NCBI RefSeq assembly: GCF_007004655.1
Contig: NZ_ML660091.1
Coordinates: 1 to 64,000 of the forward strand
Direction: 5' to 3'
Source of the DNA: Exilibacterium tricleocarpae
GTDB lineage: Bacteria > Pseudomonadota > Gammaproteobacteria > Pseudomonadales > Cellvibrionaceae
DNA: 64,000 nt
Part shown: positions 39,915-49,302 of the stretch, piece after piece
How positions within the stretch are numbered: the stretch's first letter is position 1
Layout of the letters: every line of letters begins with the position of its first letter
Notes under the pieces: generated by a model
Told to the model about the DNA's origin: nothing
What the model saw: only the letters and a program-made list of their open reading frames with translations
Databases searched by the model: none
Position numbers and translations under genes: made by a program

Positions 39915-40856
39915 TCACGAAGCCTGCGGCCGGTGCGCGTTCATAAAGGCCAGGGTGCTGTCAAAATCTTTGACGCCGGCATCGGAGCCCAGTCCCGAGG
40001 CCACCAGCGCGGCGGTGGCGGAGGCAAAATGGCACGCCTCCAACAGTGTCATGCCATGGCTGAGGCCCGCATGCAGGGCGGCGCAGTAAGAGTCGCCACA
40101 GCCGGTGGTGTCTACCACCTGCACCGGAAAGCTGGGGATATAGGCGGTCTCCCCGGCGGTCGCCAGATACGAGCCCTCGGCGCCCATTTTGAAGATACAG
40201 CCGCGCCCGCCGCGGTCGAGAAACCAGGCCGCCGCACTTTCCACGCCGGTGGCACCGCTGATGGCCATGGCCTCTTCCGCGGCCGGCATAAAGTAGTCGA
40301 TATGGGGCAGCAGCGGCTCCAGCGCCGGCCAGGTGTGGTCGCCGGGGGCGATCAAATCCGCGGTGACGGTGGCGCCGTTGGCCCTTGCCTCGGCCAGAAT
40401 TTCGGCGCCCAGGCTATCCGGCACGCCGGGCATCAAGCCGACCCCGCCCCAGTGGATATGATCGGCAGCGACGATTTCGTTGTGCATAGGGGCGTCGATA
40501 GTGAGGGAAAATGCCGCGCCCAGGGCGTGGAAGTTGGGCCGCTCGCCGGCGCTGTTGATCGCCAGGATGGTGGCCGAGGTGGGCATTTCTCCATACCTCT
40601 GCAGATAGCGGGTGTCGACCTTGTGATTGACCAGCATGGTGTTCAGAATCGCACCCATATCGTCTTTACCGATGGCGCCTATCAGCGTAGTATCGAGGCC
40701 GAGTTTGGCGCCGATAACGGCCGGTCCCGCCGCGGTGCCCGCCGCCGTGATCCGTATCTGCTCAATCAGCTCAGAACCCTGGTTTGCAGCAATTGCATTC
40801 ATGGGACGCCCCAGAATATCCAGAATGGTTACCCCGACACTGACGAATTTGCGCAT
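39915..40856 (-). CDS. PfkB-family carbohydrate kinase
   Basis: A 313-residue ribokinase-like kinase. It starts MRKFVSVGVTILDILGRPM; the signature VDTTGCGDSYCAALHAG with the catalytic Asp of D-T-x-G-x-G-D is near residue 245. ATG 40856 is selected since CAGGAA stands upstream, while an open frame reaching 40937 would run through the palindromic operator. The family phosphorylates sugars, nucleosides or sugar acids; the co-located class II aldolase suggests that a phosphorylated ketose-like intermediate is then cleaved. Substrate is not identifiable from sequence. Confidence 0.9.
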   Translation of the reverse strand: MRKFVSVGVTILDILGRPMNAIAANQGSELIEQIRITAAGTAAGPAVIGAKLGLDTTLIGAIGKDDMGAILNTMLVNHKVDTRYLQRYGEMPTSATILAINSAGERPNFHALGAAFSLTIDAPMHNEIVAADHIHWGGVGLMPGVPDSLGAEILAEARANGATVTADLIAPGDHTWPALEPLLPHIDYFMPAAEEAMAISGATGVESAAAWFLDRGGRGCIFKMGAEGSYLATAGETAYIPSFPVQVVDTTGCGDSYCAALHAGLSHGMTLLEACHFASATAALVASGLGSDAGVKDFDSTLAFMNAHRPQAS

Positions 40857-41228
40857 AGTTATTTCCTGCTTGTGAATGAGTGCTTGTTTGCGGATTACAA
40901 GAAGATGTACCATAGTACACATATCGCAAGACAACAACTAGCATTTGACGTGTAGCTCCGGGTCTTCCGGTATAGATGAGGCGGGTGCTGCCGGTGAGAT
41001 ACATTACATGAGTGTACTATCGAGCAATCCCATTAACATTCTCCCTAATGCTTGCAAAAGCAGCTTTATAACTGACAAGAGCGGTCTTATAGGCAGTGCC
41101 ATCCATAGCTTTATGAATAAACCCACAAACAATGCCGTCAAAGGTTCTATAGCCAGTCACTTCATCGTGAGATCTATGAGAGATTCCAGCGGTCGTTTTC
41201 TCAATCATTCTCCCAACAGGGGTGTGTT
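40857..41228. other. Divergent intergenic region, kinase / aldolase
   Basis: No gene is present. It holds the palindrome at 40906-40919 and a half-site TGTACTAT at 41013-41020, consistent with shared control of the divergent kinase and aldolase genes. Confidence 0.5.
40906..40919. promoter_or_regulatory. Operator-like palindrome TGTACCATAGTACA
   Basis: It differs from the lacZ/receptor palindrome by a single central base and lies 50 bases upstream of the kinase start. Binding by the local TetR regulator is inferred. Confidence 0.6.
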
Positions 41229-41933
41229 ATGAATGACTCTGCGCAGACCGCTGGCAAAGACAATGACAGCCTGAATGCGCAAATCCGGCAACAAGTGGTA
41301 GAGACGTTGCGCTCCCTGGTGGCGCAGGGACTGACCACAGGTACATCCGGCAATGTATCGGCGCGGGTCGAAGGCGGTATGCTGGTTACCCCCACGGGCA
41401 TTCACCCCGAGCAGATGCGGCCCGAGCATATCGTCCATATGGCGCTGGACGGCACCGTGGCGGCGCAGCAACTGACGCCCTCCAGTGAATGGCGGATGCA
41501 CGCCGACGTCTACCGCCACAAGCCGGGTATCAATGCCGTGGTGCACTGTCACTCCAACTACGCCACCATGATGGCCTGTGCGCACAAGCCGATTCCGGCG
41601 CAGCACTATATGATTGCCGCCACCGGCAGTTACGAAATCCCGGTGGCCGACTACGCCACCTTCGGCAGTCAGGCGCTGTCGGACGCCAGCCTCAAAGCGC
41701 TCTCCACCAGTATGGCCTGCCTGTTGGCAAATCACGGTCAGTTAGCACTGGGGTTGAATCTGGACGGCGCTCTGAAACTGGCCGCCCTGGTCGAGGAGCA
41801 GGCCTTTTGGTACTGGGGTGTACTCGCTATAGGCGCGCCGCGGTTGCTGCAACGACAACAGATGGATGCGGTGCTCGAGGCTTTTGTCACCTATGGTCAA
41901 CAGGAGAAAGATCGCGAGCAAAAAGATCAGTAG
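41229..41933 (+). CDS. Class II aldolase / adducin-like protein
   Basis: A 234-residue zinc-type aldolase related to fuculose-1-phosphate and ribulose-5-phosphate 4-epimerase enzymes. Features: LTTGTSGNVSARVEGGMLVTPTG (phosphate-binding, split), the acid region PSSEWRMHADVYRHKPG, metal-binding His in AVVHCHSNYATMMA, and a third His in CLLANHGQLALG. It would split a phosphorylated sugar or sugar-alcohol into a C3 phosphate and an aldehyde. It is divergent from the PfkB kinase and separated from the aminotransferase by a palindromic element. Confidence 0.92.
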   Translation: MNDSAQTAGKDNDSLNAQIRQQVVETLRSLVAQGLTTGTSGNVSARVEGGMLVTPTGIHPEQMRPEHIVHMALDGTVAAQQLTPSSEWRMHADVYRHKPGINAVVHCHSNYATMMACAHKPIPAQHYMIAATGSYEIPVADYATFGSQALSDASLKALSTSMACLLANHGQLALGLNLDGALKLAALVEEQAFWYWGVLAIGAPRLLQRQQMDAVLEAFVTYGQQEKDREQKDQ

Positions 41934-42014
41934 AAGAAGTCGGTGGGAATCATCCGATCTCGCTTGGAGCGGGCAACCGAGTTTACGAAGACCGTTTAGA
42001 GTGGCACTTGCTTA

Positions 42015-42424
42015 AAGTGCTTACTTTTCCTTTCGGCACCTCCTTTTGGTGGTGGTGCTTAGGAGAAAACATGCCAATTAACGGTCTGCCTCTGGGGTGA
42101 CGCTTTCAGAAACACGCCGTGAACCCATCCATGGGGGCTTCCCGACAGCATCCCTGCTGTCGAGAGTTTCTGAAAGCGTCACCCCAGAGGCAGACCTCCC
42201 TTCGGTACTCTTAACCGATACCGATAGCATTTGTACTACGGTGGTAGGTCCTAACCCGGTGTAGGGGTTCGAGACTCTCGACAGCAGGGATGCTGTCGGG
42301 AAGTTTACAGGGACGTACTTGCAACGTGTCTCGAACCCCTACACCGGGTTAGGACCGAATCGATTGGCACCCCTGCTCTAGCACCACCACCAAAAGGAGG
42401 TGCCGAAAGGAAAAGTAAGCACCT
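42015..42424. repeat. Large nested palindromic element
   Basis: Outer arms of 45 bases (42015-42059 and 42380-42424) match with one mismatch. Inside are two further inverted repeats: ~31-base arms beginning GGTCTGCCTCTGG (from 42083 and back to 42196), and a perfect 29-base pair (42247-42275 with 42328-42356). Inner palindromes CCCATCCATGGG-like and GACAGCATCCCTGCTGTC are shared with the element at 9.98-10.32 kb. There is no open reading frame of note and no transposase. It fills the gap between the aldolase and the aminotransferase. Confidence 0.85.
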
Positions 42425-42472
42425 GAGGCGAGTGCCAGTAACGACAGTTTACTTAACTTAAGGAACACAACT

Positions 42473-43702
42473 ATGGTCTACAACTTGGAGCAGGATCACG
42501 CGCTGCGCGCGCGGGCGCAAACGGCGTTCCCCAATGGGGTTTACGGCCACCAAAACTCGGCGTTGCTGTCGCCCGAACACCCGCAGTTTTTTTCCCGCGC
42601 CGAGGGGTGTCGCCTGTGGGATGTGGACGGCAACGAATACATTGACTTTATGTGCGGCTATGGCACCAACCTGCTCGGTTACCGGCATCCGAAAGTCGAT
42701 GAGGCGGCGCGCCGGCAGCAGGGAGTGATTGACTGTGCCACCGGCCCCTCGCCACTGATGGTGGAGCTGGCCGAGACCTTTAACGAATTGGTAGCGCACG
42801 CCGACTGGACCCTGTTTGCCAAAAACGGTACCGATGCCACTACCATCTGTATTATGACGGCCCGGGCCCAGACCGGTAAAAACACTATCCTGGTGGCCGA
42901 CGGCGCCTATCACGGCGCCAGTCCCTGGTGTACGCCGGCACCGGGCGGCGTCGCACCCGGCGATCGCCAGCACCAGCTCACCTATGAATACAACAATGTC
43001 GAGAGCCTGACCGCGGCGGTGGCCGAGGCGGGCGATGACCTGGCGGCGATCGTGGTCTCGCCCTTTAAACACGATGTGTTCGTCGATCAGGAATGGCCGA
43101 CTGCCGAGTTTGCCGCCGCGGCCCGGGCACTGTGTGATCAAAAGGACGCCGCGCTGGTGCTCGACGATGTGCGCTGCGCGCTGCGCTTTACGATGGGCGC
43201 AACCTGGGAGACACTCGATGTACTGCCCGATTTGTGCGCCATGAGCAAATCCGTGGCTAACGGCTACGCGCTGGCGGTGGTCACCGGCAACGACAAATTT
43301 CGCCACGGCGCCAGCCAGATTTATACCACCGGTTCTTTCTGGTTTGCCGGCGTTTCCTTTGCCGCCTCCCTGGCCACCATTGCCGCGGTGGCAGAGGAGG
43401 GGGCGATCGAGGCAATGAAAGTCGCCGGCGATCTGTTGCGCGACGGCCTGGACCAGCAGGCGCGATCCTACGGTTTTCAACTGCGCCAGACCGGCCCGGT
43501 GCAGATGCCGCTGATGCTGATGGAAGACGATCCCAACTGGGAGAAAAACATCTTCTTCTGCAGTCAGGCCGCCCAGCACGGTGTCTACCTGCACCCCTGG
43601 CACAATATGTTTGTCTGTGCGGCGCATACCGAGAGCGATATTCGCGCGGCGCTCGAGCGCACCGACGCCGCCTTTGCCGCGCTGAAGAAAAAATTCGGTT
43701 GA
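42473..43702 (+). CDS. Class III aminotransferase (glutamate-1-semialdehyde-aminomutase-like)
   Basis: A 409-residue PLP enzyme of fold type I. It contains RLWDVDGNEYIDFMCGYGTNLLGY (split), the substrate/PLP region FAKNGTDATTICIMTARAQTGK, the DDVRCALRF segment with the PLP-ring Asp, and the PLP lysine in CAMSKSVANGYALAVVTG. It resembles GSA aminomutases but is shorter and lies outside haem genes, so a catabolic transamination is more likely. It is immediately followed by the MFS gene. Confidence 0.9.
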   Translation: MVYNLEQDHALRARAQTAFPNGVYGHQNSALLSPEHPQFFSRAEGCRLWDVDGNEYIDFMCGYGTNLLGYRHPKVDEAARRQQGVIDCATGPSPLMVELAETFNELVAHADWTLFAKNGTDATTICIMTARAQTGKNTILVADGAYHGASPWCTPAPGGVAPGDRQHQLTYEYNNVESLTAAVAEAGDDLAAIVVSPFKHDVFVDQEWPTAEFAAAARALCDQKDAALVLDDVRCALRFTMGATWETLDVLPDLCAMSKSVANGYALAVVTGNDKFRHGASQIYTTGSFWFAGVSFAASLATIAAVAEEGAIEAMKVAGDLLRDGLDQQARSYGFQLRQTGPVQMPLMLMEDDPNWEKNIFFCSQAAQHGVYLHPWHNMFVCAAHTESDIRAALERTDAAFAALKKKFG

Positions 43703-43720
43703 ATCCGCTTGCATTCGACA

Positions 43721-44968
43721 ATGCCCGCAACGCGAGACACTGACCCCGTGACCGGCCGCCGGCGCGACGCCTGGGGAATGTTGTTGCTGTTCGGTATATT
43801 GATCGGGGTCAATCAGATGCTGGTGCTCAATTTTGCACCCCTGGTAACCACCGTGCAGGCAAGGTACGGGGTCAGCGATTTTCCGGCCGGGTTGCTGACG
43901 CTGATGAACCCCATTACCTATCTGGTGTTCGGGTTTTACGCCGGCACCGCGCTCGACCGGTACGGGTATAAAACGGTCGTCACCGCGGCGGCGGCGGTTA
44001 TGACCCTGGGTGCCTTCGGTCGCTCGCTGGAGTCGGGCTATAGTGTGCTGCTCGCCACCCATACGCTGGTGGCTGTTTCCGGTGTCTTTATCACCAGCGC
44101 CATCGGTAAGTTTGTTTCCGATTGGTTTGCGCCGGCACATATAGGCCTCGCCACCGGTATCGTCATGGCATTGATGTTACTAGGCACCGGTGTCGGTATG
44201 GGAGCCACGCCGAGCTTTATGGCGTGGATCGGTTGGCAGCGGACGCTATTGAGTTTCGCCGTGCTGGCCCTGGCGGCAACGGTGCTGTTTGCGCTGTGGT
44301 CGCGGGAACAGCGTCATACCACTCTGGCGGCCGAGGTGACGGGTTTGCAGGAGGCGCGGTATTTATGGGGGCAAACAAACCTGCGCCGGGTGTTTTGGCT
44401 GTCATTTTTGATTATCGGCGCCACCAACGGTATCAATGCCTGGTTTGAAAAAATCATGAGCGGCAACGGTTTCGACCCGGCCACAGCCGGTGCCATCATC
44501 GGTGTCAGTCTGCTCTGTTCCGTGGTCGGCGCCGCCGTGGTGCCGGCGCTGTCCGATCGCTGGCGCCGCCGCCGGCCCTTCATTCTGATGGCCACGGTGT
44601 TCGGGCTGTCCTTTACTTATCTGTTTTTAAACACCTCGAGCTTTGCCCTGGCCGCCGGCATCGCCGGCGCCGGCGGTATCTTCCAGCTCCCCAGTTACAT
44701 ACTGCTGGTGGCACTGGCGGCGCAGATTGCCGGTCCCGCCCATGCCGGCCTCGCCAACGGCATACTGATGTTCGCCAATAGTCTCGGCGGGCTGATTATC
44801 GCCGTGTTGATGGAGCGGGTCGGGCAGTGGTTCGGTTGGCACAACAGCGCCGTGGTGCTGATGGCCGTCTACCTGCTCGGTTTTTTCATTGCACTGCAAC
44901 TGCGGGAACCGACCGAGAGCCGTCGCGATACCGCCGCGCCGGCGGTTCTGTCTGACGGTAGCGTGTGA
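43721..44968 (+). CDS. MFS transporter
   Basis: A 415-residue major-facilitator protein with 12 predicted hydrophobic helices. The loop 2-3 motif appears as GTALDRYGYKTV, and helix-rich repeats such as GLATGIVMALMLLGTGVGMG follow. ATG 43721 is favoured over the in-frame TTG at 43709. It starts 18 bases after the aminotransferase and would import the substrate of the cluster across the inner membrane after passage through the TonB receptor. Subfamily (anion:cation symporter or oxalate/formate-like) is uncertain. Confidence 0.9.
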   Translation: MPATRDTDPVTGRRRDAWGMLLLFGILIGVNQMLVLNFAPLVTTVQARYGVSDFPAGLLTLMNPITYLVFGFYAGTALDRYGYKTVVTAAAAVMTLGAFGRSLESGYSVLLATHTLVAVSGVFITSAIGKFVSDWFAPAHIGLATGIVMALMLLGTGVGMGATPSFMAWIGWQRTLLSFAVLALAATVLFALWSREQRHTTLAAEVTGLQEARYLWGQTNLRRVFWLSFLIIGATNGINAWFEKIMSGNGFDPATAGAIIGVSLLCSVVGAAVVPALSDRWRRRRPFILMATVFGLSFTYLFLNTSSFALAAGIAGAGGIFQLPSYILLVALAAQIAGPAHAGLANGILMFANSLGGLIIAVLMERVGQWFGWHNSAVVLMAVYLLGFFIALQLREPTESRRDTAAPAVLSDGSV

Positions 44969-45023
44969 CAGCCCGGAGCTGTCCGGGGACGCGGTTGTCC
45001 GCAAAGGTTAGCGTTCAACATAT

Positions 45024-45647
45024 TTATAAAATATCGGCAGAGGCGTCAGCCTCGATTTTCATCCGCACCAGTTGCGCGAGGGTGCGCACTTCGAGTTTCT
45101 TCATGACATGGGAGCGGTGCACTTCGACGGTGCGTTCGCTGATACCGAGGTCGAGGGCAATGGCTTTGTTCATTTCGCCCGCGGCAACGCGATAAAAAAC
45201 CTCGAGTTCACGCTCCGACAGGGCGGCTATCTTGTTCAGCAGTTTTTGGCGATCGAGCTGATGGCGGCGTTTGCCGGCATCGACCTCGAGGGCCTCGTTG
45301 ATGCGATCGAGCAGTTCCTGTTCGCGAAACGGTTTGCGAATAAAATCCAGGGCGCCGTGGCGCATGGCTTCCACCGCCATGGGGATATCGCCGTGACCGG
45401 TGATAAAAATCACCGGCAGCAGACAGCCTTGTTGGTTGAGCCTGGCCTGCAGCTCCAGGCCGGTCATACGCGGCATGCGGATGTCGAGCAGCAGGCAGCC
45501 GCTTTTATGCGGGTCGTAAGCGTCGAGAAAAGCCGGCGCGGAACTGTAGAGCTCACAGGGTTGACCGACACTGTTGAGCAACAGACCGAGGCCTTCGCGA
45601 ATACCGGGGTCGTCATCGACGATAAAGACGGTTTGTTTGCTGTCCAT
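45024..45647 (-). CDS. FixJ-like response regulator
   Basis: A 207-residue regulator with receiver (1-~120; acidic residues 11-13, phospho-acceptor Asp55 in LLLDIRMPRMTG, Lys in FIRKPF) and a LuxR-type helix-turn-helix (~140-200; LSERELEVFYRVAAGEMNKAIA, ISERTVEVHRSHVMKKL). It is the direct downstream partner of the histidine kinase at 45.65-48.06 kb with 3 bases between. By analogy with FixJ it activates promoters when the kinase senses low oxygen. Confidence 0.94.
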   Translation of the reverse strand: MDSKQTVFIVDDDPGIREGLGLLLNSVGQPCELYSSAPAFLDAYDPHKSGCLLLDIRMPRMTGLELQARLNQQGCLLPVIFITGHGDIPMAVEAMRHGALDFIRKPFREQELLDRINEALEVDAGKRRHQLDRQKLLNKIAALSERELEVFYRVAAGEMNKAIALDLGISERTVEVHRSHVMKKLEVRTLAQLVRMKIEADASADIL

Positions 45648-45650
45648 CCG

Positions 45651-48056
45651 TTAGGCTTCCTGAAGCGTTGAAGAACTGTTTGCCGGAGGCAATGAGAAAA
45701 AAAATGTCGCCCCGGCCGCGGTGTTGTTGTAAAACCCCAGCTGTCCGCCGTGGGCGCTGATGATGGCCTGGCAGATGGATAACCCCAGACCCAGGCCGGA
45801 ATCCTTGGTGGTCGAAAACGGGCTGAAGATTTTTTCCGCCGCCTGTTTCGAGACGCCGCAACCGCTGTCTACTACGGCTACCTGTACCCCGCTGTCGGCG
45901 CCGGGTTGGGTTTGCAGCCTGATCGTGCGGCCATGGCGACAATCGGTCGAGCGCATGGCCTCCATGCCGTTGCGCAGTAGATTGAGGGCGACCTGTTGAA
46001 TCTGCACCGCATCGACCGCAACCAGCGGCAGACCCTCGCCGGTATTGACCTCAATTGTGATATTCATAAGGCGGGCGTCGACCTCAGCGAGCTTTGCCAC
46101 TTCCGTTACCAGGGTGTTGCAGTCGGTGATTTCCTTGGCACTCTCGCCGCGCCGCGCCAGCGTCAGCATCCGCTCGATCACATTGCCGGCGCGCTGGGCG
46201 TGTTGACTGAGTTTGTCGAAGATATCGACCACCTGGTCCCGCTCCCCGCTTTCGAACAGGCGCTTGCCCGCCTGGGCGAACAGCGAAATGGCCGTCAGCG
46301 GCTGGTTGATTTCATGGGCGATACCGGTGGCCATTTCACCCAGCATATTAAGGCGATCGACGTGGGCCAGTTGCGCCCGGTGCTCGCGCGCTTCCAATTC
46401 AGCCGCCCGCTGGCGGGAAATGTCCCGAATCAGTCCGACGAAGCGGTGGTGCGGCGGGTGGGGCAACTCGCTGACCGACAGCGAGATCGGAAACACCGTC
46501 CCGTCCGCGCGGCGCGCTTCGACGTCGCGATCGCGGCCGATCATGCGCGGCTGCCCCGTGGTCAGATAGTCGGCCATATAGTGATCGTGCTCGCCGCGAT
46601 AGGGGTCGGGCATCAATTCGCGCACATTGCGGCCGCGGATTTCTTGTGCAGAGTAGCCGAACATCTGCTGGGCGGCCCGGTTGAAGGTTTCTATGGCGCC
46701 GCCGGCATCGATGGTAATGACCGCCTCGGCGGCGGTATCCACCACGGCCTCGGAAAACGCGCGGGCCTCCTCCAGGGCGAGCTCGGCGCGCTTGCGATCG
46801 GTGATGTCGTTGATAATGCCTTCGATATGAATCCCGTTATCTGCCGCCACCGAAACGGCGCGGCCCCGCTCCCACATCCAGCGCTCCTCATTTTCACGGG
46901 TGACAATACGGTACTCGATCTCGAAACTCTCCCTCGCATCGATGGCGCGCTGTACTTTTTGCCAGATAGGCGGACGATCCTCGGGGTGAATCAATTCTCC
47001 CCAAAATATCCTTTGCGTCTCGAAATCCCTGCGCCGATAGCCCGACAGGTGTTCGCACCCTTCGCTGACGAATTCCATCGGCCAGCTCGGTTTGTTGATA
47101 CAGCGATAGGCCATGCCCGGCAGATTCTGGAATACGCCCGCGAGGCGGCTGGCGGTGTCGTGCAATTGAAACGCGCGCAGTCGTGCGGTCACGGTAAGAT
47201 AGACCGCTGCCGCCACCAGTAGACTCAGCAGTAAACCAACCACCAGGCCGAGATTGGCGCGACGTGTATAGATATCGGCGACAAACTCGCGTTTTGGGGT
47301 CACGGCGGCGGCCCAGGTCAATCCCTGAACGGTGAACGCCCGCGGATTTTGCCAGCGGGCTGCCGCCGCTTCCCCCGGGGGATGATGGTGATAGACCTCC
47401 TGTCCGGTCAGAAAAATCCGGGCATCATGTTCCTCGAACTGCAGGCGGTTAAAAATCTGCTCCAGCCAGGCCTGCAGGCGCACCACGATAATCACCAAAC
47501 CATCAAAGCTACCGTTGCGCATCACCGGCGCAAAAGCGACTATTCCCGGTCCGCCTTTGGCGAGTTCGAAGGGCTGGCTCACGGTCGCCGTGCCGCTGGC
47601 GCGGGCGGCATCGGCGGCGGCACGCGCCGGATGGGTCGGACTGATATGCAGACCGCGGGCGGCCTCGTTGCCGGCCAGTGGGTAAATCCAGCGCACCCGC
47701 ATATCGGTATCGGCCCATTCGATGGCCTGCACACCGGGCATATCCGCCACATAACTGGCCGCATCCGCCTCCCAGAGCGGCCGCGGCATGCCGCCGGTGG
47801 CGGTCCAGCGCTGCGCCAGCCGAGCGAGCGCCGCCCGGCGCTGCGCCATATCCTCGCGAATCAGCAGCTCAATGGTGTGGCCGGCGTAACCGGTGGCGGC
47901 GCCGATATGCTCGCGGGCGCGTTCGTTGAGTGATTGCCGCAACGCAGCCACCGCTACGGCCATCAGAGCACCGGCCAACAGCGCCAGCCACAGCGCCCGG
48001 CGTTTGCTCCAGGCGTGCTGCAGCGGCCGGTACCAGCGCTGCCTTAACACCGGCAT
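45651..48056 (-). CDS. CHASE/PAS sensor histidine kinase, FixL-like
   Basis: An 801-residue membrane kinase. Order: helix ~22-40, periplasmic CHASE-like domain (~70-265), helix ~270-292, PAS/PAC (~300-415), second PAS (~428-545), HisKA with the phospho-His in ATGIAHEINQPLTA, and HATPase (~680-795; N-box NLLRNGMEAM, DSGCGVS). The second PAS matches the FixL haem PAS: the segment LMPDPYRGEHDHYMADY keeps the proximal haem His as His490 and Tyr493, followed by IGRDRDVE. Oxygen sensing through haem is therefore plausible in addition to a periplasmic input. It is co-transcribed with the FixJ-like gene. Confidence 0.92.
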   Translation of the reverse strand: MPVLRQRWYRPLQHAWSKRRALWLALLAGALMAVAVAALRQSLNERAREHIGAATGYAGHTIELLIREDMAQRRAALARLAQRWTATGGMPRPLWEADAASYVADMPGVQAIEWADTDMRVRWIYPLAGNEAARGLHISPTHPARAAADAARASGTATVSQPFELAKGGPGIVAFAPVMRNGSFDGLVIIVVRLQAWLEQIFNRLQFEEHDARIFLTGQEVYHHHPPGEAAAARWQNPRAFTVQGLTWAAAVTPKREFVADIYTRRANLGLVVGLLLSLLVAAAVYLTVTARLRAFQLHDTASRLAGVFQNLPGMAYRCINKPSWPMEFVSEGCEHLSGYRRRDFETQRIFWGELIHPEDRPPIWQKVQRAIDARESFEIEYRIVTRENEERWMWERGRAVSVAADNGIHIEGIINDITDRKRAELALEEARAFSEAVVDTAAEAVITIDAGGAIETFNRAAQQMFGYSAQEIRGRNVRELMPDPYRGEHDHYMADYLTTGQPRMIGRDRDVEARRADGTVFPISLSVSELPHPPHHRFVGLIRDISRQRAAELEAREHRAQLAHVDRLNMLGEMATGIAHEINQPLTAISLFAQAGKRLFESGERDQVVDIFDKLSQHAQRAGNVIERMLTLARRGESAKEITDCNTLVTEVAKLAEVDARLMNITIEVNTGEGLPLVAVDAVQIQQVALNLLRNGMEAMRSTDCRHGRTIRLQTQPGADSGVQVAVVDSGCGVSKQAAEKIFSPFSTTKDSGLGLGLSICQAIISAHGGQLGFYNNTAAGATFFFSLPPANSSSTLQEA

Positions 48057-48229
48057 TGCGCTTGCTGCCGGGCGCTACGGGATCGCCGCAGGGCGGTTTG
48101 GGAAACCCCCAATTTACCCCTGTGGTGCGGGTTGCTAGTTTGCCTGGGGTGGCTATTCGCACTTACGTTATTGTCAATCCAGACCGCAGTCCAAGCCCTA
48201 ATCCAGATTGCGTATCGGAGGAGAGAAAG

Positions 48230-49267
48230 ATGGCGGACAAAATGTTGGCGGCAGTGGCCCACGCGTTTGGCCAGCCGCTGCATATCGAGGAGATTCCCGT
48301 GCCCGAGCCGGGCCCGGGACAAGTATTGGTCAATATCGTCGCCAGCGGCGTCTGCCACACCGATCTGCATGCCGTGGACGGCGATTGGCCGGTGAAACCG
48401 GCGCTGCCATTCGTGCCCGGACATGAGGGGGCGGGTGTGGTGGCGGCCGTGGGTGAAGAGGTCGGTGAGCTGAGTGAGGGTGACCGGGTCGGGGTTCCCT
48501 GGCTGCACAGCGCCTGCGGTCACTGCGATTATTGTGTGACCGGTTGGGAGACCTTGTGCGGCGCCCAGCAAAACACCGGTTACAGCGTCAATGGCTGTTT
48601 TGCCGAGTACGTACTGGCGCCCGCTGCCTATGTCAGCCGACTGCCTGACAGCCTCGCCTTCAGCGATGCCGCGCCGATTCTGTGCGCCGGCGTCACCACC
48701 TACAAGGGTTTGAAAGAGACTGAAGCCCGGCCCGGCCAGTGGGTGGCGATTTCCGGTATCGGTGGACTTGGCCATCTAGCGGTGCAGTACGCCAAGGCAA
48801 TGGGGCTGCATGTTATCGCCATCGATGTCGCCGACGATAAATTGCAGCTGGCCCGTCGCCTGGGCGCGCAGCAAACCATTAACGCCGCCGACACCGATGC
48901 GGCCAAAACCATTCAGGATGCCATTGGCGGCGTTCACGGTGCGCTGGTGACCGCGGTGTCGCCGCCGGCGTTTAACCAGGCTATCGGCATGTTGCGCAAA
49001 GGGGGCACCTGCGCCCTGGTGGGGTTGCCGCCGGGCGAGTTTGCCACACCTATCTTTGATGTGGTGCTCAAGCGCCTGACGGTGCGCGGGTCGATTGTCG
49101 GCACCCGCCGGGATATGGCTGAAGCGCTGGAGTTTGCCGGCGAAGGGGCGGTGCAGACCGAGTATCGCACCGAGCCGCTGGCAGCGGTCAACGATGTCTT
49201 CACGCGCTTGCGGGAAGGACAGGTGAGCGGTCGCGTAGTGCTCGATATCGATAACGCGGCGGCGTGA
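48230..49267 (+). CDS. adhP: Zinc-dependent alcohol dehydrogenase
   Basis: A 345-residue medium-chain dehydrogenase like AdhP, interconverting ethanol and acetaldehyde with NAD(H). The catalytic zinc ligands lie in SGVCHTDLHAVDGDW and GHEGAGVV, the structural zinc Cys cluster in CGHCDYCVTGWETLC, and the NAD fold in ISGIGGLGHLAVQYAKAMG. The start is fixed by GGAGGAG before ATG 48230; the much longer open frame starting at 47930 only overlaps the divergent kinase gene. It complements EutG in disposing of reducing equivalents. No FNR-type box is seen upstream. Confidence 0.95.
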   Translation: MADKMLAAVAHAFGQPLHIEEIPVPEPGPGQVLVNIVASGVCHTDLHAVDGDWPVKPALPFVPGHEGAGVVAAVGEEVGELSEGDRVGVPWLHSACGHCDYCVTGWETLCGAQQNTGYSVNGCFAEYVLAPAAYVSRLPDSLAFSDAAPILCAGVTTYKGLKETEARPGQWVAISGIGGLGHLAVQYAKAMGLHVIAIDVADDKLQLARRLGAQQTINAADTDAAKTIQDAIGGVHGALVTAVSPPAFNQAIGMLRKGGTCALVGLPPGEFATPIFDVVLKRLTVRGSIVGTRRDMAEALEFAGEGAVQTEYRTEPLAAVNDVFTRLREGQVSGRVVLDIDNAAA

Positions 49268-49302
49268 GAGGCGGGCAGCCGGCGCATGTTTGGCACTGGG
49301 GT

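Noticed and set aside
47930-48229. 100-residue N-terminal extension of the alcohol dehydrogenase
   Set aside because: It is antisense to the histidine kinase start and follows no family pattern; a strong ribosome-binding site fixes the start at 48230.
48056-48230. Search for an FNR-type box before the alcohol dehydrogenase
   Set aside because: Only TTGTCAAT-like fragments are found; no palindrome with 4-base spacing exists.
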